Shown here: positions 1 through 8,675 of the stretch, piece by piece
Position numbering within the stretch: position 1 is the first letter of the stretch
Layout: each line of letters opens with the position of its first letter
Assembly (NCBI RefSeq): GCF_963678635.1
Contig: NC_087063.1
Coordinates: 38,826,759 to 38,890,758 of the forward strand
Origin: Symsagittifera roscoffensis
Lineage: Eukaryota; Xenacoelomorpha; Acoela; Convolutidae
Reading direction: 5' to 3'
Length of the DNA: 64,000 bases
Position numbers and translations under genes: made by a program
Notes under the pieces: generated by a model
What the model saw: the letters and a program-made list of their open reading frames with translations, nothing else
The model's database searches: none
What the model was told of the DNA's origin: nothing

Positions 1-196
1 CTCAATACCCTCCCGCTAAATCTGCGTGCGACGAAGGAACCCTATTTTTCGAAGAGTGGGCTCAGTCATACAATTTCATAGAAAACAGGGAATAATGAGG
101 ATCGAATTTGAGAACCAATCTGCAAACAATTGGTGTCCTTTATTCTCTCGAATTTCCAGTTAGGGTATTAGCCTCTTTTCATACAAGTTGGGCCTA
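1..196. other. Unassigned flank left of the gypsy 3' LTR
   Basis: No coding signal or recognised repeat is visible. It adjoins the outer edge of the left LTR. Its last four bases (CCTA, 193-196) resemble the four bases beyond the other LTR (ACTA, 18959-18962), so it is probably the original insertion site. If the CUB-LDLa gene continues leftward, this is intron. Confidence 0.5.
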
Positions 197-605
197 ATGA
201 GTTAGGACCGAAGTGGTTAACTCATAGAGTAATTTCGGATAGGGTACACCGTCTGCTCGTCACGCTATCTTATTTTCGGCCGGATAGATTCGTGCAACTT
301 CTTAGTCTAATACCGATCCTAATCTTACTCTTATACTATCTAGTCTCAGGTTGTTTAACTAGTCTCTGCTAGGCTCAATAGATCTAGGGTATACTGGTTT
401 ATGGCGGCTGCTGAAGTTCTCTTGGAGAGGCAACTAATTTCTAAGTTAAACTCAAATCTCTCTGGTGCTGAAATTACAAATAATTTCAGCACTTACAAAT
501 AAGTGGGTTGTTAGTTAGATGGATCATGATTGGTTAATATTAAAGACTTTACAGTGGTAAAATATCTAATTTATCCAATCATAAAATGTAGTTTAGATCA
601 GGTTC
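197..605 (-). repeat. 3' LTR of element A
   Basis: It matches 18549-18957 over about 409 bp with three substitutions noticed. On the minus strand the LTR starts G(G)AACCTGATC and ends CTCAT, so it lacks the usual TG...CA termini. The decayed element B has the same ends (GGAACC...CTCAT), which supports these boundaries. A purine-rich tract (GGATGGGTA on minus, about 606-614) abuts it inside the element. Confidence 0.9.
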
Positions 606-2124
606 TACCCATCCGGGTTTTACAGAGTTTTTTAGAATTGTCTTTCTGCAATTCAAAGGATGGATGATGGACGTTGGTATTTGGCGAACATCATATTCTT
701 CTGGGTTCTCTTGGTTTCAGAATGGTTTGCTATGACGGGTTTTTCTGTTTCATGTAGAGAACTTCTTTTGTGTTCGACCTCGTCTGGGAATGGCGTGGAG
801 ATTGTGCGTGGAGGGGATGCCTTGTTACTCGGATCTGTACGTATACTTGAACATCGAGGTGCTCATTGGTCTAGTTCAATGAAGTCCTTTTCTGCGAAGT
901 CAAGTCGTACTCTAAATCCTTTGAGTTGTGATTGTGGACGGCATATGGGTTGTGGTTGGCCATTCTTTTTCGAGTGTAGTGGGGTCATTTTGTCTTTGGA
1001 TGTTCGTCTTTGGTGTTGTATGCTGATCTATATACTGCAAGGTATAATTTACATTTTATAAAATTTTTATTAGTTCAGTGTTTTAATTATGATTTTGGTT
1101 AGTTGTTTTCACAAAAGCATTTTGTTTTAGTTCGGTTATTTTGAAGAGTTACTCACCCTTGAGTACCTCTTATTAAAAATAGAAGTGTGATCACAAAGCG
1201 TGGATGTAGCACGGTGGGTTAGGCCGGCTATAGAGCATGCTCAGGACGTCCTCTCTGGTGGGTTAGGCCAGGAGTGGGAGTATGATTTCGTGCGGTTTCT
1301 GTGAGAGGTCCTGTTATGTGATAACGTTTTATGTCGGGTTTGTGGTGGTTTTTCTTATGTTTCGTTGGTTGCGTCCTTTTTTCAAAAATCAAATTGTTTT
1401 TGGTATGGGTTTGTCTTTCGACTTTTTTGTGTTTTATTATTTCTTTCTTAGACTTTATAATAGTCTTCAAAAGAATAAATTATCCAGTTTTAAACTGGGT
1501 TAATCCGGTTTGGGTACCGTTGGTTTTCTTTCCTTAGTCATGCTGTTATTTTATGATTTGTGGTGTTTAGTAAGCTGCGTTGGTTAGTTTGGTTTAGTAT
1601 ATAATTCCTTTCCAACCGGGTTAAAGGAAAGTTTGAAACTTGTTATCGTGTGTTAGAGTTGTTGAGTGTGAAAACTTGAAACTGAAATTCATTATTTAAA
1701 CAATTCTTCGTCGGCGAGCTGTGCGAGTTTGGATAGAATTCTTGTGCGAGTGAATGAAAATATCAAAAGGTTAGTACTGCATTTTCGTCTTATCAATTTA
1801 CTACATAGAATTTCAATTTTACTGCTAGTTTTGGGGAAAAATTAAGTTACAAATTTTCATCATTATTAGAATTACTGCTTTTGGTAAAACAATTTATAAA
1901 TTAATTTACTACATTGGTATGAATTTTATTATATTTATCTAGTGCAAAATATTAATAGAGTTTAGAAGAATTTGAAGAAGTGTTCTATTTTTTATTTTTC
2001 TTTTGTGTTTTTTGCAGATGATCGTGGGATGAAGACTAAAAATCTAAATGAGACATGGATAAAGAATGGTTAGTTTTAATGTAAACTTATTAGTTAAGAA
2101 TATGTATAAATTATACTTACCTGT
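606..2124 (-). other. Noncoding 3' region of element A with polypurine tract
   Basis: This stretch lies between the last accessory ORF and the 3' LTR. Open frames on either strand show no family resemblance. Short blocks on the minus strand (around 1225-1245 and next to the LTR) match 39555-39600 and 40290-40313 of element B, so it is shared untranslated sequence. The GGATGGGTA tract at about 606-614 fits a plus-strand primer. Confidence 0.6.
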
Positions 2125-3039
2125 TTAGTCGTCGGGGAAAAAACCGTGGGGGAAGATGTCGTGTATTATGTCGGAATTTGTTAGTAATTTTGCTAGTATG
2201 CGAATGATGTTTTTAGTTTGAAGCAGTGGCCAAAGCAATTGAAGTGCTTTAATAGTTTTTAGTTCTTCAGTGCCAACTGCAAATTCATAAGGTGTGTTTT
2301 GAATGAGATTATATAATTTGTGATTGTATTTAGTGTTGTGGATGAATTCTAATATTGGGATTTCTATAGGTTGAATAAATTCATGTGGGATAAGGAAGGG
2401 TCTGGATTCTTCTGCGTTAAGGGTCTTCGTGATGGGACAAAATATATACATTTGGGTTATGGAATCATAATTGCGAAGAATACCGTGAAGGTTAGTATCT
2501 TTGATGCAATATGTGAAGTTAAGAAAAAATGGTGAAGTGTATTTAGGGTTAATAAACTGAAAACGGTGGTGTGGTTGTCTTGATGGAATGTGCAGATCGA
2601 AATGATTTTGTATGAAACGATAATATGTATATGTGTGGGTTTGTTTAGTGCGTAACATAATGTCGTGTGAGCAGTGCAAATCGCGTTCATGTGGTGCAAG
2701 GAAGTTGAAGGTTAGTGAAAATAATTGAAATCTTTCTTTAAAACTTTCGTAAGCTTTCATGTCGGTTAGTGCTTCAGAAATGACGTGGTCGAATTTGCGA
2801 TCAAATATATTGAGTGTAAATACATATGGTCTTTTGATGAAGAATTTTTCTGTGATTTGTGGGTTAGCGAAGCGATCATCATCTAAAAATTGGTCTTGGT
2901 TAGCTCGGATGATGTTATGATCGTAATATTCTAGCGTATATTCGTTAGCTCGGGGTGCAGTGAACGTTTTTAGTGACTTTTTATATCCTATATAAGTAAA
3001 TTGTCTATGTGTTAGTGGTGTGGTGAGTCGGTATAGCAT
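2125..3039 (-). CDS. Accessory ORF of element A, 304 aa, unknown family
   Basis: An intact 304-codon frame with an ATG, the last ORF before the 3' region of element A. I do not recognise a family. The product is rich in aromatic and basic residues, has no obvious membrane segment or signal peptide, and ends in an acidic FFPDD tail. Residues ~20-60 resemble a decayed stretch of element B at 38991-39182 (shared YDH core with similar spacing), so the gene is older than the split of the two elements. An upstream open stretch in other frames (3040-3346) suggests the real protein may start earlier or be spliced. Position downstream of an envelope suggests an accessory function, which is inference. 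Confidence 0.6.
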   Translation of the reverse strand: MLYRLTTPLTHRQFTYIGYKKSLKTFTAPRANEYTLEYYDHNIIRANQDQFLDDDRFANPQITEKFFIKRPYVFTLNIFDRKFDHVISEALTDMKAYESFKERFQLFSLTFNFLAPHERDLHCSHDIMLRTKQTHTYTYYRFIQNHFDLHIPSRQPHHRFQFINPKYTSPFFLNFTYCIKDTNLHGILRNYDSITQMYIFCPITKTLNAEESRPFLIPHEFIQPIEIPILEFIHNTKYNHKLYNLIQNTPYEFAVGTEELKTIKALQLLWPLLQTKNIIRILAKLLTNSDIIHDIFPHGFFPDD

Positions 3040-3346
3040 ATCTTGATTTCTTTCTATATCGATATGAGTATTAGATCATGGTAGGCAAAGGGGATAAGTA
3101 AAATGATAATATGATGTCCAATGAAGTGTAGGCATTAAAACATGTTCATCTACAAAACTACGTGTGTCGTTAGTGTCATGAGGGGTGTTTAAAGTATATT
3201 GTGGAAATGAAGGTGAGGTGATTGCTAGAAAATCTTTCGTGTTAGTGTGATTTGGATGATTAATATATTCACGGGCTGTTCCTGGTTTTGTTGGAAATGG
3301 ATGGTTTGGGAATTTTCTTTTGAAAGTGCGATAAGCTCCATTAGTG
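3040..3346 (-). other. Coding-like linker between two accessory ORFs
   Basis: On the minus strand this stretch stays open in a frame different from the ORF before it, with Pro/His/Asn-rich composition, until a stop about 50 bases before the ATG at 3039. It may be part of the Ser/Pro-rich protein at 3347-3931 after a single-base frame change near 3350. Function unknown. Confidence 0.35.
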
Positions 3347-3931
3347 CTATTTGATGATTTGGTGGATGTATGATTGTGCTAATGATGCGGTATAAGCTGA
3401 AGAGGGTGTAGGGGTAGGTGGGTTTGATGATTCTATTGTGGAAGAAATCTGATTTATAGTGGGGGTGTCAAGGTGTAATGGTTGTTGTTGTAGGGTGATA
3501 AAATTATCTAGTTCTTGGGAGATTTGGGGAATATCTGGAGAATTGGATGATCGTTCTGATTGAAATGAAGAGTAGGTTGGGGTGACTTGTGAAGCGTAAG
3601 AAGGTGTAGAAATGGATGGGAGTGGGTTATTTGGTGGGATTGGTTGAAAAGGGGGTGTTGAAAAAATTGAGGAGTTGGTTTGAAAATTATTGGATGGAGA
3701 TGGTTCAGAGTCTGCAAATTCATCAGGGGTTTCAATATTAGGGTTATTGAGTTGTGAAATGGAGTATAAAACTGAAATATGTGAATTAGTGTCTGAATTC
3801 ATGCCTGATGTTATATTACTGGTTGGGAAATCGGGTGGCGGGAAAGCAAAAAGTGGAATTATTGTAATTGGAGTGTTGAGGTTGGTTGTGTGGGAATTTG
3901 AGCGGTGTAGGGATCCAAGTTGTCGGCTCAT
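3347..3931 (-). CDS. Ser/Pro/Thr-rich accessory ORF of element A, 194 aa
   Basis: A low-complexity protein rich in Ser, Pro, Thr and Asn, with no signal peptide or membrane span, probably disordered. It starts with MSRQLGS just at the end of the envelope-tail ORF (4-base overlap, 3928-3931), the compact spacing of co-transcribed viral-type genes. Element B has the counterpart start at about 38183 (MSRQIGS), followed by similar Ser/Pro-rich sequence with stops. A phosphoprotein-like or adaptor role is possible but cannot be shown from sequence. Confidence 0.55.
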   Translation of the reverse strand: MSRQLGSLHRSNSHTTNLNTPITIIPLFAFPPPDFPTSNITSGMNSDTNSHISVLYSISQLNNPNIETPDEFADSEPSPSNNFQTNSSIFSTPPFQPIPPNNPLPSISTPSYASQVTPTYSSFQSERSSNSPDIPQISQELDNFITLQQQPLHLDTPTINQISSTIESSNPPTPTPSSAYTASLAQSYIHQIIK

Positions 3932-4425
3932 CGTGGGCTAAAAAAATTATTATTTTGAGACTGAAAAGCGGTGGTATGGGGTTGTTCTATAATTTGTTCA
4001 TATACATTTTCATCTTGTGAATGATGTGTCATTATATGTTGAATGGGACTTTGTGATATGGTTGGTCTAAACTTTGGATTATGTGTTATTGCTAAATTTC
4101 GAAAATTTTGTGGGACTAGGGATAATGGATGGTTATGTGGTAGGGGTGGTAACTGTGGTGCTGTAGGCGTTATTTCTACATTATTATGTTCTTCGTCGTA
4201 TGTGTTCTGTCTTGTTGCTATTTTTGTATTGTATTCTTTTATTTGTGCGTCTAAAAGAATTTTGTTTATTGATGATGAAAAAATTCCAAAGAATCCTGCA
4301 AATAGTATGCGTGCTACACTTGCTTGTCTATTTACTTGTGTGTGTATAGCACATGCGTTGTAGATTCCTTTTAAAAGTGAAAAAAGAAATCCTATAAAGT
4401 TAAACATAGCGTATAGAATAGTCAA
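3928..4425 (-). CDS. Envelope-like glycoprotein, membrane anchor and cytoplasmic tail part, 165 aa
   Basis: The first ~25 residues are hydrophobic (segment MFNFIGFLFSLLKGIY) and a second hydrophobic stretch (ILFAGFFGIFSSSINKILL) follows at about 40-58. Then comes a polar, Pro-rich tail. It directly follows the large ectodomain ORF (4476-5459), whose C-terminal part is hydrophilic, so it most likely forms the membrane anchor of the same glycoprotein after a frame change in 4426-4476. Element B keeps the counterpart at about 37680-37860 with stops. An independent small membrane protein is the alternative. Confidence 0.55.
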   Translation of the reverse strand: MTILYAMFNFIGFLFSLLKGIYNACAIHTQVNRQASVARILFAGFFGIFSSSINKILLDAQIKEYNTKIATRQNTYDEEHNNVEITPTAPQLPPLPHNHPLSLVPQNFRNLAITHNPKFRPTISQSPIQHIMTHHSQDENVYEQIIEQPHTTAFQSQNNNFFSPR

Positions 4426-4475
4426 CTTTTCTAAGATGTAATATGGCCATCCTAGAAAATCAAGAATTTCATTTT

Positions 4476-5459
4476 TTAGTGTAACAAAGTTAAAAAAATA
4501 TTTATAGGTGAGATATCTTGTGGTCGGTATTTTTCACCGTTTAGATATATATAGTCTTTAATGTCTTTAAAATATCCGCTATAATCTTGTGTATAGATAT
4601 CTGCAAATCCTGCGGTTTCGGCAAGTTTGCGTAAGTTTTGGTCAATTGATTGTCTTTGTATAGTGTCCATTTGTGTTAATAATTCTTGGAACTGTTGTGT
4701 TCTAATGTGATGTTGGATATCGGATTTTGAATATGTTCCAATTGATTGTAAGTCGATATTTGGGCTTCGAGCAATAGCTCTAATGCTTTCTGGTGAAAAT
4801 TTTTTGAGTGATTGCCTTAATGTGGGGTATGGGGTAAGAAGGTAATATTCATCTTCATCAGGGTTCAGTTGTACTACATTGTGGCTATTTTCTGATCCAC
4901 ATGGAACTGCGGTATCCCAGAAATAGGTTCGTCTTGAAAGTGTGTCAACGAAATGTACTTTATTTTTATAAAAGATAGGGATTCTTTTATAACATCGTTT
5001 ATCTTCAAAAACATATAGTGGTGATACTTTTTTGGTACAGGTATAAAACCATAAAATGTTTCCTTCGTAGTCTAAAAAATTTGATCTGTTTCCTGATAGT
5101 AAATATCCTGCGTAGGGTATTTTTGATACTGCTAGTGCAAGTGATTGTAAGATTTGTGTCCGTTCTAATTCGCATAGTTGGTGAAGTGTTTCCAATTCAG
5201 AGAGTGACATTTCCTGAAAAATTCGGCTAATTGTGTAGTCTAATTTCATATCTAAGTGAATATCATAGTGGATATTACCAAAATAAGTACTATTCATTAG
5301 TGATAGTTCTTGTAAACGTGTGCTTCTAGTGTCATGGGGCTTTAGATGTCCACCGGGTTGACCTTTACTTTTTTGAAAATTAACTGATATATATGATGTT
5401 CCTTCGTTTAGAGGATGACTTGTGGCATATGGGTCGATTTTTATTTTTCCAGTGGTCAT
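4476..5459 (-). CDS. Envelope-like glycoprotein, C-terminal ectodomain part, 327 aa
   Basis: The central region carries spaced cysteines and a layout reminiscent of chuvirus-type (Jingchuvirales) glycoproteins captured by retrotransposons: a CTKK...C segment, a CYKRIPIFYKN block, a FVDTLSRRTYFW block, a later Cys and a TPYPTL block. A long helical, Gln-rich region follows. It lies after integrase, where an env gene is expected, between the signal-peptide part (6087-6536) and the membrane-anchor ORF (3928-4425). Element B has a decayed counterpart at about 36930-37620. The family call rests on motif layout remembered from that group and is tentative. The env position and secreted character are firmer. 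As written, the glycoprotein is split over at least four frames. Confidence 0.5.
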   Translation of the reverse strand: MTTGKIKIDPYATSHPLNEGTSYISVNFQKSKGQPGGHLKPHDTRSTRLQELSLMNSTYFGNIHYDIHLDMKLDYTISRIFQEMSLSELETLHQLCELERTQILQSLALAVSKIPYAGYLLSGNRSNFLDYEGNILWFYTCTKKVSPLYVFEDKRCYKRIPIFYKNKVHFVDTLSRRTYFWDTAVPCGSENSHNVVQLNPDEDEYYLLTPYPTLRQSLKKFSPESIRAIARSPNIDLQSIGTYSKSDIQHHIRTQQFQELLTQMDTIQRQSIDQNLRKLAETAGFADIYTQDYSGYFKDIKDYIYLNGEKYRPQDISPINIFLTLLH

Positions 5460-5478
5460 GTCGAATCCTTTTTCGTAT

Positions 5479-6086
5479 TCAACTAATATTTCGGAGTATT
5501 GTGTTTTGTGAAGTGGGTTTCTGTATTTGCATGCAAGTTCTGTTTCTTGATATATTTGTCAATTTATTTTCTATATTGTGAATGTTTCCAAAATTAGTAC
5601 TTTGTTTTCGTGATGGATTTACTTGTTCATATGGAATTGATTGTATAAAATATTTTTCGTGAAATTTTATCATTCGGGCGTGTATTTTTGCTACTTGAAA
5701 TGTTGTACATGTGTCTTCGGGGAACCAAACAATTGTTGCTTGTGTTCGTGTTGTAGAGTCACAATAGCCTTGATCGTTTTTACAAGGTAATCTAATTCCT
5801 TGATAGATCATTGTGTTGTCAGATAAATCGCGTGTGAGTTGTATTTTTTCGAGTTGTATTTTCCAATCGAAAAACATTATTTCTTGATATCCTTTATTTT
5901 TTGTGTCTGCTTTGCAGTTTGATGGGTTATTGATACCAATGTGCGGTATCCAGTGTTTATCGTGTATGTCATAAGTTAATCTTCCGTGTGCGCCGTTGTA
6001 TGGGTATTTTTCATCTAGTTTTATATGTCCTTGATATCTTTCAAGTTCTGCTTGATGTACAGAATCTGCAAAAACTTGGAAATATA
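5479..6086 (-). CDS. Envelope-like glycoprotein, middle part (frame-broken)
   Basis: An ATG-initiated 132-residue frame covers 5479-5877, and the same frame stays open upstream to about 6086 without an ATG. It contains an LPCKNDQGYC block followed by a VWFPEDTC block, a Cys pair arrangement also seen in chuvirus-like glycoproteins. There is no signal peptide of its own, so it only makes sense as the continuation of 6087-6536. Frame changes near 6086 and near 5470 separate it from its neighbours. This part is missing from element B because of a large deletion there. Confidence 0.45.
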
Positions 6087-6536
6087 CTAACTTTCTATCG
6101 GTGTTTTTTTTGTGATATTTAGTCTGAGTAACTCGTTTTTACAATCTTCGGGGTTGAGATGTAAAAGTCGTTCGATATTACTCTGGTAGAATGATTCGTG
6201 GTCAAGTCGGTTTTTATTTCCATTTGAGACTTGTGAACAATGTACTTTCTTTTCAGAAAATGTTGCTGTGAATTTATATCCTATAACTGTTGTTGCTCGG
6301 GCTTTTGAATAGAGTGTCGCTATTACATTTGTAGTTTCTATAGCTTGTGGTTCTGTTTCGCATTGTGATACTTGATTTATTGCATATTTGTGTAGTGTTT
6401 TTTGTTCATTTTCTTCACAATCGTAATGTGTTACTAATAAATTTTGGGGTCCTGTGCGGGGGGAAGGATTTATGTTCTGATTGGAAATGACTAGAAAAAA
6501 GAGTTGGAGAAAAATTAATATTTTTAGAATATACAT
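6087..6536 (-). CDS. Envelope-like glycoprotein, N-terminal part with signal peptide, 149 aa
   Basis: The start MYILKILIFLQLFFLVISNQ is a clear signal peptide. It is followed by an HYDCEENEQ segment and four further cysteines whose spacing (early DC, a Cys ~20 residues later, then an HCSQVSNGN block and an EDC near the end) resembles the N-terminus of chuvirus-type glycoproteins. It follows the accessory ORFs after integrase, the standard env position. The frame closes after the EDC block, and the next glycoprotein portion is in another frame (5479-6086). An unrelated secreted accessory protein is possible but less likely given the context. Confidence 0.55.
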   Translation of the reverse strand: MYILKILIFLQLFFLVISNQNINPSPRTGPQNLLVTHYDCEENEQKTLHKYAINQVSQCETEPQAIETTNVIATLYSKARATTVIGYKFTATFSEKKVHCSQVSNGNKNRLDHESFYQSNIERLLHLNPEDCKNELLRLNITKKTPIES

Positions 6537-6863
6537 GTGTATGATAATCCTGAGTATGGGTTATAAAATGTGATGTAACCAATTGTCTTTTTGGTATATC
6601 TGTCGTATTTGTATATTACCTCAGTTGTTATAAATGGTGGTGGTAGTGATTGAGCTGTTATATTTGGTGGGTTTAATGGGTAGGGATGTTGAGCAATGTT
6701 GTTTAGTTTAACCGTGATTTCAAATTTTAATTGTAGACTATTTTGTTGGAGTATTTGGATGTTATGATCACGAATGTCTTCGTGGATATCTTGTCTATAT
6801 TGTAATCTATTGAGTGCCCAGTTGTGGAGTCGGTTACTTTCTGGGTGTTGTCCAAATAATGGT
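6537..6863 (-). CDS. C-terminal continuation of the Ser/Pro-rich ORF, about 108 codons
   Basis: On the minus strand this stretch is open in the frame one base off from 6834-7433. The change falls at a run of six G (plus strand, about 6864-6869), a typical single-base indel site. The segment is less repetitive than the rest, contains a helix-like Gln/Leu stretch and ends just before the signal-peptide ATG at 6536. I do not recognise a family. It is best read as the C-terminal domain of the preceding protein. Confidence 0.4.
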
Positions 6864-7433
6864 GGGGGGTGCTGTGAATGTATTCCAGTCTAATCTTAAA
6901 GGGATATTTGTTGATGATTGTTCTCGATATCTAGCGTCGAGGTTATTTGGGAAATTCAAAGAAAAAGGCGTCGGTGAAATCTGGCTTATTGATGGTGTTG
7001 ATGGTAGTGATAATGTTTCTGGTAGTGATGAGGATGTTGTTGTATCCGTAGAAATATCTATTGGATCATTGATTAAATTTGTTTCACCTTGTGTGAATGA
7101 TTGTGTTGTCCAATATGGTGGTCGTGATGTTTGGTTTGGGGGGTTAAAGGGATTTTCACGTATTTGTTCAGATGTTGCTGTTGAACCTAAGTAATCTGAG
7201 GGTAGGCTTGAGGTGCTACGTTGTGAAAGAAGTGTTGGGGTTTCTGGTAATATACCAATGGGGTTTTCTGGAGTACTTTGTGATGGGGATTGGGGTATAT
7301 CAAAATGAACTCGGGGGATTTGAAAATTTCTGTTTCGTCGAGGATGTATAATTTGTCTATTTATTTCGACTGTATTTTGATTTTGACTAAGATTTCGTAT
7401 TCTACTTAATTCTTGTGGTAGTGTTGGGTACAA
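6834..7433 (-). CDS. Ser/Pro/Thr-rich accessory ORF between integrase and envelope
   Basis: The frame is open for about 275 codons (back to roughly 7660), although no ATG begins it. The 199-residue portion given here would start at a TTG. Composition is Ser/Thr/Pro/Asn-rich and probably disordered, with an Arg-rich patch near HPRRNRN. Lack of an ATG suggests it is reached by splicing or is a frame-broken continuation of the small ORF at 7667-7855. It resembles in composition the other Ser/Pro-rich protein at 3347-3931. Function unknown. Confidence 0.45.
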   Translation of the reverse strand: MYPTLPQELSRIRNLSQNQNTVEINRQIIHPRRNRNFQIPRVHFDIPQSPSQSTPENPIGILPETPTLLSQRSTSSLPSDYLGSTATSEQIRENPFNPPNQTSRPPYWTTQSFTQGETNLINDPIDISTDTTTSSSLPETLSLPSTPSISQISPTPFSLNFPNNLDARYREQSSTNIPLRLDWNTFTAPPTIIWTTPRK

Positions 7434-7666
7434 GTTATATGTTGGTTCACTTAGAGGTGCTTGTCGTTGAACTGGTTCTAGTGGTTCAGATAAGCGAGCG
7501 TGTCGTTCTTCAAAGGTATATGGGTTATCTTGAAAAGAAATTCGTGTAGATGTTTGAGGGTTTTGGGTAGTTATAGGTGGTGTTGGGTTATCTTGGGATG
7601 ATGTCGGTGAAGACTGACTGTGTGATTGTTGGTTAGCAATTTTTGATGGTTTTTGATCTATTTCTT

Positions 7667-7855
7667 TTAGTGAAAAAATTTATGTTTATTGTAGTATTCT
7701 TCTAGAAAAAAAATTAGAAGGATTGTTGCTAAGGCGAATGTGATGATTGCTTTCTTTATATATTTGCATATTGTCAAGATGAGGGATGATAGAAATGTTA
7801 TAAAAATTACAAATAGTAAAAAAATATCGGTTCTACTAAAAATGGTTCGTATCAT
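7667..7855 (-). CDS. Small membrane protein ORF, 62 aa
   Basis: Two hydrophobic stretches (IFLLFVIFITFLSSLILTI and AIITFALATILLIFFL) separated by a short Lys-rich turn predict a two-pass hairpin membrane protein. It starts with an ATG and is the first small ORF after the integrase region. The size and hydrophobicity recall small viroporin-like accessory proteins, but no family match is claimed. AT-rich DNA can encode hydrophobic frames by chance, so the call is weak. Confidence 0.3.
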   Translation of the reverse strand: MIRTIFSRTDIFLLFVIFITFLSSLILTICKYIKKAIITFALATILLIFFLEEYYNKHKFFH

Positions 7856-8675
7856 TTAGATAAGTTTTGTGAATCGTACCTGTGGATATGGTCAATGGCT
7901 TTTGAAAGTTGGAAGTATAATTCAAATATGGAATAGAAAATTTAAAAAATATTGCAAAAATTGATTAAGATTATTACAAAAGCTTCAAAGGTATCAAAAA
8001 GAAATATGATTAAAAGTTTAAATTTTGTTAAAAAGTTTATGAAAATGTTAAGAATTATGTTGACTGATCGAGAGAAGAGCATTTAAGAAATGGCTTCTCG
8101 ATCGAATACTTTTTGTTGTCTGAGGCAATTTTCAAGTGTGGTCGAATTATTTATTGGTTTTTTGACAAGTGAGTTGAGTTTTGTGAAAAAGTGTTGGGGG
8201 CGAATTTTATGGTGTTTGGGAGGTCTTCTTTTTCTTTATTTTTATTTGTCAAGTGATCTGGGGTATTTTTGAGATTTTTATACCTTAGGCTAATTAAAAT
8301 AGTCGCTCTTTTACTTTAGGCTAATTTAACATTTTTGTTTGGGGGGTATTTGAGGTCTGAGTTGGGGAAATATTGTTGATCTTTGGGTTATTAGATAAGG
8401 TAGGGTTATGATATTATGGTGATATTTATTTTAGTTGTCAAGTTGGAATGGTTTGCCTATTTTTGACCTGGAGGTCGCAAAGTTATAGTTATAGATATGC
8501 CTGGAGTTTATTATCGTTCGTCTAGTTGGTTTGTGTTAGAGTTATAGAAGGTGACGGATTGGATGAATCCTATTGGCTAATTTTGAACTAGAATCGCTGC
8601 GTGTCTGTCAGCATGTTATTTTGAAAAATGAAAGTTCAAAATATTTCAGAGGTGCAAAGATTATTAATTGTAAAA
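7856..8675 (-). other. Noncoding gap in element A after integrase
   Basis: About 820 bases without a convincing reading frame on the minus strand. A 60-codon plus-strand frame at 8090-8272 has no recognisable features and is probably chance. The gap could hold a splice acceptor or other signal for a subgenomic env-type transcript. I see no specific motif. Confidence 0.4.

Noticed and set aside
660..1061. 133-codon plus-strand open frame
   Set aside because: It lies in the noncoding 3' region of element A, antisense to the element, with no domain, and the frame is not preserved in element B.
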